Positions 35,786 through 44,790 of a stretch of DNA of 64,000 nucleotides are shown here, piece after piece. Position numbers and translations under genes: made by a program. Every line of letters begins with the position of its first letter. Positions within the stretch are counted from its first letter, which is position 1. Below the pieces are notes generated by a model, which was not told the origin of the DNA, ran no database searches, and was given only the letters and a program-made list of their open reading frames with translations. This stretch comes from CAWGCA01 sp963820955 (lineage in GTDB: Bacteria > Pseudomonadota > Gammaproteobacteria > Chromatiales > Chromatiaceae): the NCBI GenBank assembly GCA_963820955.1, contig CAWGCA010000002.1:55514-119513 (forward strand), in the 5' to 3' direction.

Positions 35786-36327
35786 AGCCGGAGTAGTTGT
35801 TTAGCCCGTAATCCTCACAGGGCGTTCCGGAAGGCCGCGGTTTAGTTGCACCAAACAACTGCGTATCAAAACAAAACTCCGTGTACCCCTGTTCCGCTCC
35901 GTCCTGTTTGGTTTTTCGCCCGACCCTCCTGGAATCATACCTACCGCTATACTTTTTCGTCCGATCGAACAAGCCGGTTTGCCGCATTGACCCATAATGT
36001 CGAATTCACGTGAGAAGTGAGGGCCAGGGCTGTTTTTCGGTGATATGGTGAATTCGTCTCTAATACGCTGTTTTCGCACTCCTTAGATCACCTCACTGCA
36101 AAGAAGCCGCCACTGAAATCCCCAAAGTTCCAAGCTGAATCGGGAGTGCTGTAGCGCGGGAAACACTCGACGCCGTGAATCCTCTCCATCCCGTCGCGGA
36201 CCGGAATGCGCCAACAATGGGGACGGATTCGCACCATACGTTACACGACCGAGCCTGCAATGATGTTGCCGTTGCCGTTGCCGTTGCCGTTGCCCTCGCC
36301 GTTGCCGCTCGCAGGATAATCCCGTAC
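35786..36327. other. Intergenic interval with a hexanucleotide repeat
   Basis: No supported gene is present. It lies between the ChaN-like gene and the 3' end of the aconitase gene. The region 36265-36310 is a tandem repeat (see separate entry). The other frames are accidental. Confidence 0.4.
36265..36310. repeat. (GTTGCC)n tandem hexanucleotide repeat
   Basis: Five perfect GTTGCC units (36265-36294) are followed by CTCGCC, GTTGCC and GCTCGC variants. It starts 18 bases after the aconitase stop on the other side. It is non-coding here; such repeats change length by slippage. Confidence 0.8.
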
Positions 36328-38610
36328 CTATTTTCCGAGGTTGCGTCGAATCACATTCAGCGCCGAGCCGGCTTTGAACCACTCGATCTGCTGCGGCGAA
36401 AAGGTGTGGTTGGCCTGAAAGCTCCAGGTGCCGCCAGCTGTGCGGCGTGACCTCGACGGTGACCGGTTGACCCGGAGTCGATCTCGGCCAGACCGCGCAC
36501 CGCGATGCGGTCGTCTTCGCCGATCCGGTCGTAGTCGGCCGGGTCAGCAAAGGTCAGGGGCAACATGCCCTGCTTCTTCAGGTTGGTCTCATGAATGCGG
36601 GCAAACGAGCGGGCGATGGCCACAAGACCCAGGCGGAAGCGGGGCTCCATGGCCGCATGCTCCCGCGAGGAGCCCTCCCCCATGTTCTCATCGCCTATGA
36701 CCACCCAGGGCTGACCGGCCTCGTGGTAGGCCTTGGCGATGTCAGGGAAGGTCTGGGTTTCACCGGTTAGCTGGTTCTTGCCGAAGCCGACCTGGTATCC
36801 GGCGAAGGCGTTGACCGCGCCGAGGTAAAGATTGCCCGAGATGTTTTCGAGATGGCCGCGGTACTTAAGCCAGGGCCCGGCCATGGAGATGTGATCGGTG
36901 GTGAACTTACCCTGCGCCTTCACCAGCACCGGCAGGTTCTCATAATCGTTGCCGTCCCACGCCGGAAACGGTTGCAGCAGCTGAAGCCGGTCAGAGGTTG
37001 GCGAAACGGCAACCTCGATGCCTGAACCGTCGGCCGGCGGCGCTACAAAGGTCTCTTCGCCGGCATCGAATCCGGCGGCCGGAAGCTCGACGCCAACCGG
37101 CACTGACAAAGAAACCTGCTCACCGGAATCGTTGATCAGGGATCCACGTTGATTGGATCGAAGTCGACCGTACCGGCCAGCGCCAGCGCCATAACGGTTT
37201 CCGGTGAGGTCACGAAGGCCAGCGTTGCTGCATCGCCATCGTTGCGCTTTGGAAAATTCCGGTTGTAGGAGGTAACGATCACGTTGGGGGTGCCGGGCGT
37301 GCGCTCGCCGGACCTGTCCCACTGGCCGATACATGGACCGCAGGCATTGGCCAGCACGGTTGCGCCGAGCGCTTCGAAGTCGCCCAGCAGACCATCCCGT
37401 TCAATCGTTGCCCTAACCTGCTCTGAACCCGGCGTTATCAACAGCCTGGTCTTGAGCGAAAGCCCCTTGGCCTTGGCTTCACGCGCGATCGAGGCGGCTC
37501 GGGTGATGTCCTCATAGGAGGAGTTGGTGCAGCTGCCGATCAACGCAGTGCTGATATCAAGTGGCCACCCCTCGCGCTTCGCTTCCCGCCAAACGCAGCG
37601 ACCTCACGGGCGAGATCCGGTGTATGTGGTCCGTTGATATGAGGCGTAAGCGTGGACAGATCTATCTCGATTACCTGATCATAGTAAGCGGAAGGTTCGG
37701 CCAGGACCGCGTCATCGGGGCGCAAATGGTGGGCGACTGCGTTGGCGGCGTCGGCAGTAGCTGCCCGGCCGGTGCTCTTGAGGTAGCGCGCCATGGCCTC
37801 GTCATACGCAAAAATCGAGGTGGTTGCGCCGATCTCGGCCCCCATGTTACAGATCGTGGCCTTGCCGGTGGCACTGATACTCTGCGCACCGGGGCCAATG
37901 TACTCGACAATGGCACCGGTCCCCCCCTTCACGGTCAGGATCTCCGCGACCTTGAGAATGACGTCTTTAGGCGCTGACCAGCCGCTCAGCTCGCCCTTGA
38001 GATTTACACCGATCAGCTTGGGGAAACGCACGTTCCAGGGGAATCCCGTCATCACGTCGACCGCATCGGCGCCGCCAACGCCAATCGCCACCATGCCCAG
38101 ACCACCGGCATTCGGGGTGTGTGAGTCGGTGCCTATCATCATGCCGCCGGGAAACGCGTAATTCTCCAGCACGACCTGGTGAATGATGCCACTGCCCGGC
38201 TTCCAGAACCCGCCGCCGTACTTGGCCGAGATGGATTCGAGGAAGTGGTAAACCTCCTCGTTGGTGTCGATGGCCCGGATCAGGTCTCGCCTGGCCTCAA
38301 CCTTGGCCTGGATCAGGTGATCGCAGTGGGTGGTGGTGGGCACCTGCACTTCGCTAAGCCCGGCAGTGTCGAATTGAAGCCATGCCATCTGCGCCGTCGC
38401 GTCTTGCATCGCCACCCGGTCAGGACGGAAGTCCACATAACTGACCCCGCGCTCCACCTCTGCTTCGGGCGAGTCCAGATGGTTGGCCAGGATCTTTTCG
38501 GCTAGGGTAAGCGGATGCCCGATACGGGCCCGCATAGCGCCGACGCGTTGGTCGAGCGTAGCGTAGACGCTGTTGATCAGTTCGATGGGGGTTTCTGGGC
38601 CGACAGCCAT
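36328..38610 (-). pseudogene. Aconitate hydratase, mitochondrial type, with at least four frameshifts
   Basis: Starting at ATG 38610 (MAVGPETPIELINS) the frames join into an aconitase of about 760 residues, the normal ACO2-type length. Conserved parts include VPTTTHCDHLIQA, GSGIIHQVVLENYAFPGGMMIGTDSHTPN, the first iron-sulfur cysteine region GSCTNSSYED, GPCIGQWDRSG, SYNRNFPKRNDG, WVVIGDENMGEGSSREHAA and the end NVIRRNLGK. The frame breaks near 37560-37580, 37140 (in CCC), 36475 (in GGG) and about 36440. All cysteine ligands and active-site residues remain. The enzyme would convert citrate to isocitrate in the TCA cycle. Shifts at short homopolymers suggest sequence errors; otherwise the cell must carry another aconitase. 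Confidence 0.9.
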
Positions 38611-38832
38611 GATTCATACTCCTAGATTGTAAGGTTGATTAGGCAATGCATAATTACAACTCTAGTGCGTGAACGAGCAATCCGCCATCGGCAAATTGGC
38701 GGCACCTTCTGTCAGCACATCGGCCCGGCCTTGGCAGTGTAAATTCGGTGCGAAAAAAGTATCGGCGTCCCCAATCGTTGCCTAACGCCGGAATTCGTCA
38801 GTGCCCACAGTTGCAGACCGGCCCGCATCAAA

Positions 38833-40266
38833 TCACAACAACGGTGCCATTACACGGCACAGGGATTCGGTCAATTGCCGGCTGCGGGATATCTGCCTCC
38901 GACTCTTGACGGTTACCTCTTCGGCCTTGGAGCACAACCCAAGAAAATCCCGTTCTAACTGCCGGGCTGCGGATTCGGCGAATAAAAACACATTGGCCTC
39001 GAAATTGAGGCGGAAACTGCGTTGATCCATATTGGCGGAGCCCAGGGTAGAAAAAAATCCGTCAATCGTAGCGGTTTTGGCATGCGGCAGCGCGTGGTGC
39101 ACTTCGAATAGACGTACTCCGGCGGCCAACAATTCGTTAAAGAAAGATCTCCCGGCGTGCAGTACCAGCGGATGGTCGGATCGACCAGGAAGCAACAGAC
39201 GCACATCCACGCCTCGCAATGCCGCCGTCTGCAACGCCATCAAGATGGGAGGATCGGGAACAAAATATGGGGTTTCGATCCAGACCTGCTTTTGAGCCAG
39301 GTTGATCGCCGCAAACATAAACGTATGAATAGCACGCCAGCGTTCGTCTGCCGGTCCGCTGGTCAACAGTTGAGCCCAGACCGTACCGGCATCTGCAACC
39401 TGCGGGAAGTAGTCTGTATTGACCAGGTCCTCGCCGGTCGCATGATACCAATCCTGGCAGAATGTCTCCTGCAGCGACTGGATAACCGGTCCCTCGAGCC
39501 GAGCATGCAGATCCAGCCAGCTGTCGGCAAGCCCAGCATAAATATCACCCACATTCATCCCGCCGGTAAAACCGACCAGGCCGTCAACCACTACGATTTT
39601 TCGATGATTACGGTTGTTCAGCGTCAACTGTCGGTTGAGCGGGTTAACCGGCAGAAAGCGCTCTACGGATCCCCCTTGCAGGGTCAGTGGGGAAAAGAAC
39701 GAGTGCCTGGCCCGGCGTGAACCCACATCATCGAGCAACAGGCGCACCTGTACACCACGCGCGGCGGCTCTAACCAATGCATCCCGCATACGCACGCCGG
39801 TGGCATCCGGCTCCCAGATATAGTAAACGAGATGGACATGATGGCGGGCTTGATCCAGCGCCGATTCCAGGGCATCAAAAACGCTCGCTCCATGACGCAA
39901 CAACACAACACGATTGCCGGGTTGAGGCCCCATGCCATCGAGATTTTCCGCCAGATGAAGCAAAGAGTGAGGAATCTCCTCTGGAATGCTTTTCGACACA
40001 GGTTGGGTCTGCAGCCGTTGTAATTCAGGCGCCAGGCGGGATTCGATCCTCCGGCGCCTTCGGCGGCGCAAATGCAGCCGTGTGGTGCCGAACAACCAAA
40101 ACGCCAACAGGCCCAGAAACGGCACCAGCAGAATGACCATTATCCAAGCGAGCGTAGCGCCCGATTCCCGGCGCTGCAACAGTATTGTCGGAATCAGCAC
40201 TATTACAATGGCCAGATCTAGCACCAGCCATCCCAGATTGAGCCAACCCAACTCCGCGATGGTCAA
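38833..40266 (-). CDS. Cardiolipin synthase A-type phospholipase D protein
   Basis: I set the start at TTG 40266 (LTIAELGWLNLGW) because GGGGA lies seven bases upstream and the resulting 477 residues match ClsA-type proteins; a longer frame to 40554 includes repeat sequence. There are two N-terminal helices (LVLDLAIVIVLIPTILLQ and LAWIMVILLVPFLGLLAFWLFG) and two HKD phosphodiesterase motifs, one with NHRKIVVVDG plus GFTGGMN and one with HAKTATIDG plus STLGSANMDQRS. Cardiolipin synthase joins two phosphatidylglycerols in the inner membrane. The basic stretch RRRRRRR after the second helix is typical. The gene looks intact. Confidence 0.9.
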   Translation of the reverse strand: MTIAELGWLNLGWLVLDLAIVIVLIPTILLQRRESGATLAWIMVILLVPFLGLLAFWLFGTTRLHLRRRRRRRIESRLAPELQRLQTQPVSKSIPEEIPHSLLHLAENLDGMGPQPGNRVVLLRHGASVFDALESALDQARHHVHLVYYIWEPDATGVRMRDALVRAAARGVQVRLLLDDVGSRRARHSFFSPLTLQGGSVERFLPVNPLNRQLTLNNRNHRKIVVVDGLVGFTGGMNVGDIYAGLADSWLDLHARLEGPVIQSLQETFCQDWYHATGEDLVNTDYFPQVADAGTVWAQLLTSGPADERWRAIHTFMFAAINLAQKQVWIETPYFVPDPPILMALQTAALRGVDVRLLLPGRSDHPLVLHAGRSFFNELLAAGVRLFEVHHALPHAKTATIDGFFSTLGSANMDQRSFRLNFEANVFLFAESAARQLERDFLGLCSKAEEVTVKSRRQISRSRQLTESLCRVMAPLL

Positions 40267-40544
40267 GTGACTGTCCCCAAGCGGATTATGGGGGTACCAG
40301 CAACAGCATGCAGAGCGAGCGAGGTGGAGCCTTCTGAGTAAAGACAGGAGAAACATTGAGCAACGATGAGAAGGTTTACGGTCGAATTCAATACTCTCAT
40401 GCGGCTCTTCAACCCAACAAGCAAGCGAGTGCGGCGCATAGCGCTCCAGTTTACTGCCCGTCCCTTTAATCTCATGATCGCCCCCGATGCATGCGATGTC
40501 CAGCCAGAAACTTTTTATTTCCTTCGACAGTGAATCCGCGATCC

Positions 40545-40597
40545 AGTGGGTCATGCGGGAATCTGAACATTACAGAATTTACCGCATGGCCCACTAG
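40545..40597. repeat. Near-palindromic 53-bp repeat with AGTGGGCCATGCGG ends
   Basis: AGTGGGTCATGCGGGAA (40545-40561) is inverted as TTTACCGCATGGCCCACT at 40578-40595 with a 16-base centre. It appears to be a minimal, internally deleted member of the family represented by 24892-25158. The IS630 element is inserted at the TA that follows it. Confidence 0.6.
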
Positions 40598-40604
40598 TAC
40601 TCTT

Positions 40605-41276
40605 TCAATTTGATACTGCTGGGTAAAGCCGTTTAAGTTTTATCCGCGCATCCTTAGTCGTAAATCGCCAATCAACGGTTACTGCAGCTTGGTTGCGTGC
40701 CGCAGTCCAAGCCTGCACCTCTTTGTCCACGGTCTCCATGTCAGGTAACCGCCGATCAAAACATTGTCGCGACAGTACACTGAATTCGCATTCAGCCATA
40801 TTCAACCAACTTCCGTGCTTCGGTGTGTACACAAACTCCAGTTTATTCAACAGGGCGCGTGCGACCCGCGGTTCAAACGCTTTATACAAAGAAGCACCCG
40901 TATGCGTGCTCAGGTTATCCATTACCAGAGTAATCCGCCTGGCATCCGCAAAATATCTCTCCACCAAGGCCCTGACACCCTGTGCCCATTGCAGTGCAGC
41001 ATGATTGTCCGCTACCTCTATCCGTCGCCAACCCATAAACGGGGCATAATACTGGATCAGGTGAGCAACACCGTTTCGCTCATACTCAACATCGTAGCGT
41101 TCAATCTGCCCGGGTTTGCCCGGCAACCTAGGGCGCACTTCCTTTACGCATTGCACACTGGTTTCATCCATGCACACCACCGGATAGTCCGGATCAAAAG
41201 GCCGCTTGTAAACATCCAATACCTGCTCCATCGCACACACGAACGCGGCATCCTGTTTGGGTGGAATACACCACAT
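40605..41276 (-). CDS. IS630 transposase, C-terminal part (orfB)
   Basis: This frame of 223 residues carries the DDE catalytic domain: VVCMDETSVQ with the first Asp, ITLVMDNLSTHTGASLY with the second Asp, and the final VYTPKHGSWLNMAECEFSVL, where Glu is the third catalytic residue. That is the IS630/Tc1 DDE pattern. It is not expected to start at its own ATG. It joins orfA at 41293-41742 by a -1 shift at the A7 run on the minus strand (41302-41308), after which the frame reads KNTFKPWRKEMWC into this region. Confidence 0.88.
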   Translation of the reverse strand: MWCIPPKQDAAFVCAMEQVLDVYKRPFDPDYPVVCMDETSVQCVKEVRPRLPGKPGQIERYDVEYERNGVAHLIQYYAPFMGWRRIEVADNHAALQWAQGVRALVERYFADARRITLVMDNLSTHTGASLYKAFEPRVARALLNKLEFVYTPKHGSWLNMAECEFSVLSRQCFDRRLPDMETVDKEVQAWTAARNQAAVTVDWRFTTKDARIKLKRLYPAVSN

Positions 41277-41292
41277 CTCTTTCCGCCACGGT

Positions 41293-41742
41293 TTAAAGGT
41301 GTTTTTTTAAAACCTGCCTTACCGCTTCGTGTGAAATCGATTTCACAATACCCAATTCAACCAGTCGACTACCCAATAAATTCAACGTCCAGCGGGATTG
41401 GCCGGCCGGTGGTTCACTACACATCAAAGCAACCAAGCGTGCCTCACCATCCCCATCGAGAACACGCGTCTTTTCCCGTACTCGCGGTTTCCTCTCGAGT
41501 GCCGCGCCAAGTCCCTCTTCCACACAACGCTGGCGTAACCGCGACACCGTGCGTTCGTTTACTCCCACTCTGTCAGCCACTTCACTATCAAGCAGGCCTG
41601 ACCGCCCAGGGTTGTCCTCATCGGCCCACAGCAGTATCTGGGCGTGAGTGCGTCGATAGGCTGCTGTTCTACCTTTGTGTACCAGATCTTCCAACTCTTG
41701 ACGCTCTTTGGCGGTTAGCCGAACAATATATTTCTTTTTCAT
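41293..41742 (-). CDS. IS630 transposase, N-terminal part (orfA)
   Basis: The 149-residue frame holds two helix-turn-helix regions. One is around residues 10-55 (LTAKERQELEDLVHKGRTAAYRRTHAQILL) and one around 58-85 (LLDSEVADRVGVNERTVSRLRQR), followed by a linker with GRKPRVREKTRVLDGDGEARLVALMCS. The frame ends in VLKKHL. In the last codons an AAAAAAA run offers a -1 slip into orfB, common in this family. The first ATG is at 41742. It appears intact, so the element may be active. Confidence 0.85.
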   Translation of the reverse strand: MKKKYIVRLTAKERQELEDLVHKGRTAAYRRTHAQILLWADEDNPGRSGLLDSEVADRVGVNERTVSRLRQRCVEEGLGAALERKPRVREKTRVLDGDGEARLVALMCSEPPAGQSRWTLNLLGSRLVELGIVKSISHEAVRQVLKKHL

Positions 41743-41816
41743 GCTCTCTCAACATGCTGTTGGACATTGTTGAGAAAATACTTTAGCATTAGGCAATATC
41801 AAATTGAAGCACTACT

Positions 41817-42023
41817 AGGAGCCTGTCGGATTTAAGATTGCCCTATTCGGTAATCGCCCTGCATTGCTCTGAACAGATCCAAGTAGGTGTGCGGGGAAGT
41901 CCTTTTGGCCATATTTCCCGATCCTTTTAGTTAAATAGCTATGGCTATTCTCCTCAAACGACCGGAAAATCTGACTCAAAATAGCTTTCCCTCGCTACGA
42001 ACACCTAAACCCAACAGGCTCCT
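41817..42023. mobile_element. 207-bp MITE-like element with AGGAGCCTGT ends
   Basis: The left end AGGAGCCTGTCGGATTTAAG is inverted at the right end as AGGAGCCTGTTGGGTTTAGG, about 20 bases with few mismatches. It contains no gene. It abuts the right side of the IS630 element, three bases after the TA duplication, so three mobile sequences are stacked here. No transposase of matching ends is in the window. Confidence 0.6.
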
Positions 42024-42213
42024 TGGCATGTTTTATGGTCTAAAACACAATCTGTAACGTAAAGCTAAGTGAAGCCGATTTGGATTGGTTTGAGACCAAA
42101 CGTGGAGAGTTGAGCTAGACCGCAGTGCAAGACTCAATCTGCGGAACATTCATGCAAATATGGTGAATTCGATAGTACGAATCGCCATACAGAGAACAAA
42201 GGAGCTTGTCACC

Positions 42214-42513
42214 ATGTCCGCGATAAACGCACATAACGACAGGGGTTTCACCGGTAATTACAGTCCAATACATCGAGTTGAAAAACCAAATGCAACGGCG
42301 ATGCCTTTCAACAACATAGATCTGTACATTCCCCAAATTCCAGCGATAGCCGTGCTTGGTTATCTGCTGGCGCTTATATCTGCAGCAGTGCCGGTACTGA
42401 CAGGCCAGCCGCCGTGGTTCCTGTTGACGGCTGCAGTCGTTCTGTTACTTGGACTTTTCATGCCGAAGAAAGAATACAAGAGCAGCAGGGATAGATCTAA
42501 CATCAACGCCTAA
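42214..42513 (+). CDS. Hypothetical protein with two C-terminal membrane helices
   Basis: The ATG at 42214 follows AAAGGAG by nine bases, giving 99 residues. The first 45 residues are soluble (NAHNDRGFTGNYSPIHRVEKP); then come two helices, IPAIAVLGYLLALISAAVPVL and PWFLLTAAVVLLLGLFM, and a charged tail PKKEYKSSRDRSN. It is a helical hairpin with both ends likely in the cytoplasm. I do not recognise the family. A longer frame starting at 42160 is possible but lacks a ribosome-binding site. It has no evident operon partner. Confidence 0.55.
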   Translation: MSAINAHNDRGFTGNYSPIHRVEKPNATAMPFNNIDLYIPQIPAIAVLGYLLALISAAVPVLTGQPPWFLLTAAVVLLLGLFMPKKEYKSSRDRSNINA

Positions 42514-42779
42514 AGTATGTCAAAACCCTGCTGGATGCTTTTGCAGACTATAAGGCAATGCCGGTTGATCGAATATCTTCGGGAACATATTCGGCCGTAA
42601 AGGTAGCGACGAGTCGCTCACAGTCGAGTGAATCAGATCTACAGCAGGTGCGTATTCGGGAAAAATACTCGCCTTTGTTTCTTGTTTTCTTTTTACAAGC
42701 TTTGAAACAACCGCTGGCGACATACCTTGCGGTTACGGGAGTATAAGTTCGAACCCAAACACCATCCGGACCAATCGAC

Positions 42780-43440
42780 AACCCTTACGTATGCCACCGG
42801 ATCTATTAACGAGCGCTTCTCACTCGTGATTGAGGCGCATGCGGGTGATTGCTCAAAGTGCCTAGCCAAGATAGCGAGAGGGGAGCAGATCGCCGGTAGT
42901 TTTTAGTCCGAACTCCCCCCTGTTGAAATGCAACGCGGCGGTTTAGAGTATGTATGGCACGAAATCGAGAAACAACCGATGCCGGCTGCAGAAAGACCGT
43001 CAAGAGACACCCCGAGCGGTCTGTTCCCTGTTTTGTACCGCTTCATCAGTGGCGGCTTTTAAAATTGAAAATGCTGCACACTGGTACCCGGCCTTCAACA
43101 CGCAGCCGCTGAGGAGATTGAGAGGGGTGAAGGGCGTATTCGCCTTCTGCGCATCTCCCAGGGAGTCAAGATTACTGAACATGGCCACGTTGGATCCAAA
43201 CTCACCCCGATTCTGCAGGGCAGCTATTCAGACGAAACAGGAAAATTTGGGGCCGGTGACCTGTCCGACCTCGATTGCTCAGTGCGACACCGTCCGGTGA
43301 TCGACTCGGAACAGCCCTGAATATGACTGATTGCGATCGAAACACCAATATCTCCGCTATGCATGCTGCATTCGACAATGGCTGCACCGCAGACACGCCT
43401 GCTTTCTATCGTCCCGAAACCTCAATCAGTATTTCGAAAC
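42780..43440 (+). pseudogene. ChrR-type anti-sigma factor gene with in-frame stops only
   Basis: One frame runs from about 42780 to 43440 with five stops and no frame change. The N-terminus has the zinc-binding anti-sigma look (LVIEAHAGDCSKCLAKIARG). The C-terminus has the ChrR cupin: RIRLLRISQGVKITEHGHVG followed by SKLTPILQGSYSDETGKF and GAGDLSDLD. Stops are TAG at 42904, TAA at 43060, TGA at 43066, and TGA at 43318 and 43324. The last two replace the Cys-x-Cys expected just after the conserved EQP. ChrR proteins hold an ECF sigma factor and release it under singlet oxygen or similar stress; no sigma gene is found next to it. Most simply a decayed gene. Confidence 0.7.
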
Positions 43441-43684
43441 AGACCACTCGTTCAATCGCCCTGAGTCAGACATCCATTCTCAGTGGATTTCTTTGCGAAG
43501 CTCTGAACCAAAAACGTTTATCGTTCGTAATCAAGTATGAGATTTGCAAACTTTTTGTTCAGCTGTGCCTAGCATTAAGGACCGTTCGATGGTAGAGCGG
43601 CTGGATAAGCTCTAATCTCGGTTAAGAGTATGGGGGAGTAAGAATCCCACATAGTGTCAATAATATGTATGAATGGAGAAAATC

Positions 43685-44464
43685 ATGTCAACCTTAGCTC
43701 CAGACGTAAACGCAGATTTAACGTCGAATGCGACTCCCGCTTTGACAAAGGTGGAGGCCGGCGCGCCGTTTAAGTGGATTCAACAAGGCATACTGGATTT
43801 TCGCAGTGCACCACTTTTAAGTTTACTCTACGGCGCACTGTTTGCCGGGTTTTGCGCCGCGGTATACATAGCGATTCGCAACGCACCTTGGTTTACCTTG
43901 GCCTACTTGACCGGTCTTGTAGTCGTTGGACCGTTTGTTGCTGCGGGATTGTATGCGGCGAACAGGGACATGGAACGGGGACTCAAACCGAGTATACGAG
44001 GCAGTCTGCGGGTCATCTCCAAACGCAAAACCTATCTCGCCTTGTTTGCGCTGATGCTTACGCTACTAATGGCAGCCTGGGTTCGCTTTTCTGCTCTTCT
44101 ATTTGCGGTCGCGAGCAGCACCCTTACTCCGACTGCAGACGCGTATACGAAATTGCTGTCGAGTCCTGACGGCTGGTTAACTCTAGCCTTTTTTGTCGGC
44201 GCAGGGATGCTTCTGGTAACTGTTGTGTTCGTATTCAGCGCAGTGTCGATCCCTTACATTCTCGACAAGGATGTCAATTTTATCGAGGCAATGAGTACCA
44301 GCTATCGCACCGTGATAAATAACCCAGCGGCTATGTTGATCTGGGCAGGCGCGATTGTGGTTTTAACAGCAGCCGGCATAGCAACTGCTTTCATCGGACT
44401 GGCCGTAATCTTCCCGGTACTTGGATACGCCACCTGGCACAGCTATCGGGCTCTGGTGAAATAA
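43685..44464 (+). CDS. DUF2189 integral membrane protein
   Basis: The ATG at 43685 has GGAG eight bases upstream; the upstream ATG at 43673 lacks support. The 259-residue protein has about six helices: APLLSLLYGALFAGFCAAVYIAI, FTLAYLTGLVVVGPFVAAGLYAA, TYLALFALMLTLLMAAWVRF, WLTLAFFVGAGMLLVTVVFVFSAVSIPYIL, AAMLIWAGAIVVLTAAGIATAFIGLAVIFPVLGYATWHSY and a connecting segment. Marks of DUF2189 are GPFVAAGLYAANRDMERG and the end GYATWHSYRALV. Its role is unknown; family members often lie next to cytochrome or stress genes. It stands alone here. Length and pattern are normal. Confidence 0.85.
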   Translation: MSTLAPDVNADLTSNATPALTKVEAGAPFKWIQQGILDFRSAPLLSLLYGALFAGFCAAVYIAIRNAPWFTLAYLTGLVVVGPFVAAGLYAANRDMERGLKPSIRGSLRVISKRKTYLALFALMLTLLMAAWVRFSALLFAVASSTLTPTADAYTKLLSSPDGWLTLAFFVGAGMLLVTVVFVFSAVSIPYILDKDVNFIEAMSTSYRTVINNPAAMLIWAGAIVVLTAAGIATAFIGLAVIFPVLGYATWHSYRALVK

Positions 44465-44790
44465 TGCTGCGGAAAGTAAATTTTCACCGTCGTTCCGGCT
44501 CATGGCGGGATGACGGTGAATCTGACAACAATCGGCGCAATGGAATGTTATATGAGTAAAGCGGGTGTCCTGGTCCACCGATTCTTTGCCTTTGAGATCG
44601 GACCGACATTAGCCGAAAAAAGCCGGCACTAATTGACCATTATCACAAAACAAATGCTGTTAAATGTCCCTGCGGCGGAATCGGGGCGAGACTAGAGCAT
44701 AATCCTCGCATGGTCAAAAAAATCATGCCCCTACTGTTGAGTTCTCCGGTCCCAAGAGAGTAAGTGAGAGTAGCTGTTCACAGGTCACCG
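44465..44790. other. Intergenic interval without a supported gene
   Basis: It separates two genes that converge. A CCGTCGTTCCGG and CGGGATGACGG pair near 44489-44517 could form a small hairpin, perhaps a terminator remnant. Nothing else was recognised. Confidence 0.35.

Larger units (their letters stand above)
40600..41812 (-). mobile_element. IS630-family insertion sequence, complete (1.2 kb)
   Basis: Ends at 40600 (CTCTTTCAATTTGATA) and 41812 (inverted GTGCTTCAATTTGATA) are matching terminal repeats. The TA dinucleotides at 40598-40599 and 41813-41814 are the expected target duplication. It carries two overlapping reading frames that together make a DDE transposase, read by a likely -1 frameshift. 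Confidence 0.85.

Noticed and set aside
40267..40554. N-terminal extension of cardiolipin synthase by 96 residues
   Set aside because: The extension reads through repeat sequence, has no membrane-topology logic and the TTG at 40266 has a ribosome-binding site.
43318..43326. Selenocysteine or TGA recoding in the ChrR-like gene
   Set aside because: TAG and TAA occur in the same frame, so recoding alone could not rescue it; no SECIS-like hairpin was recognised.
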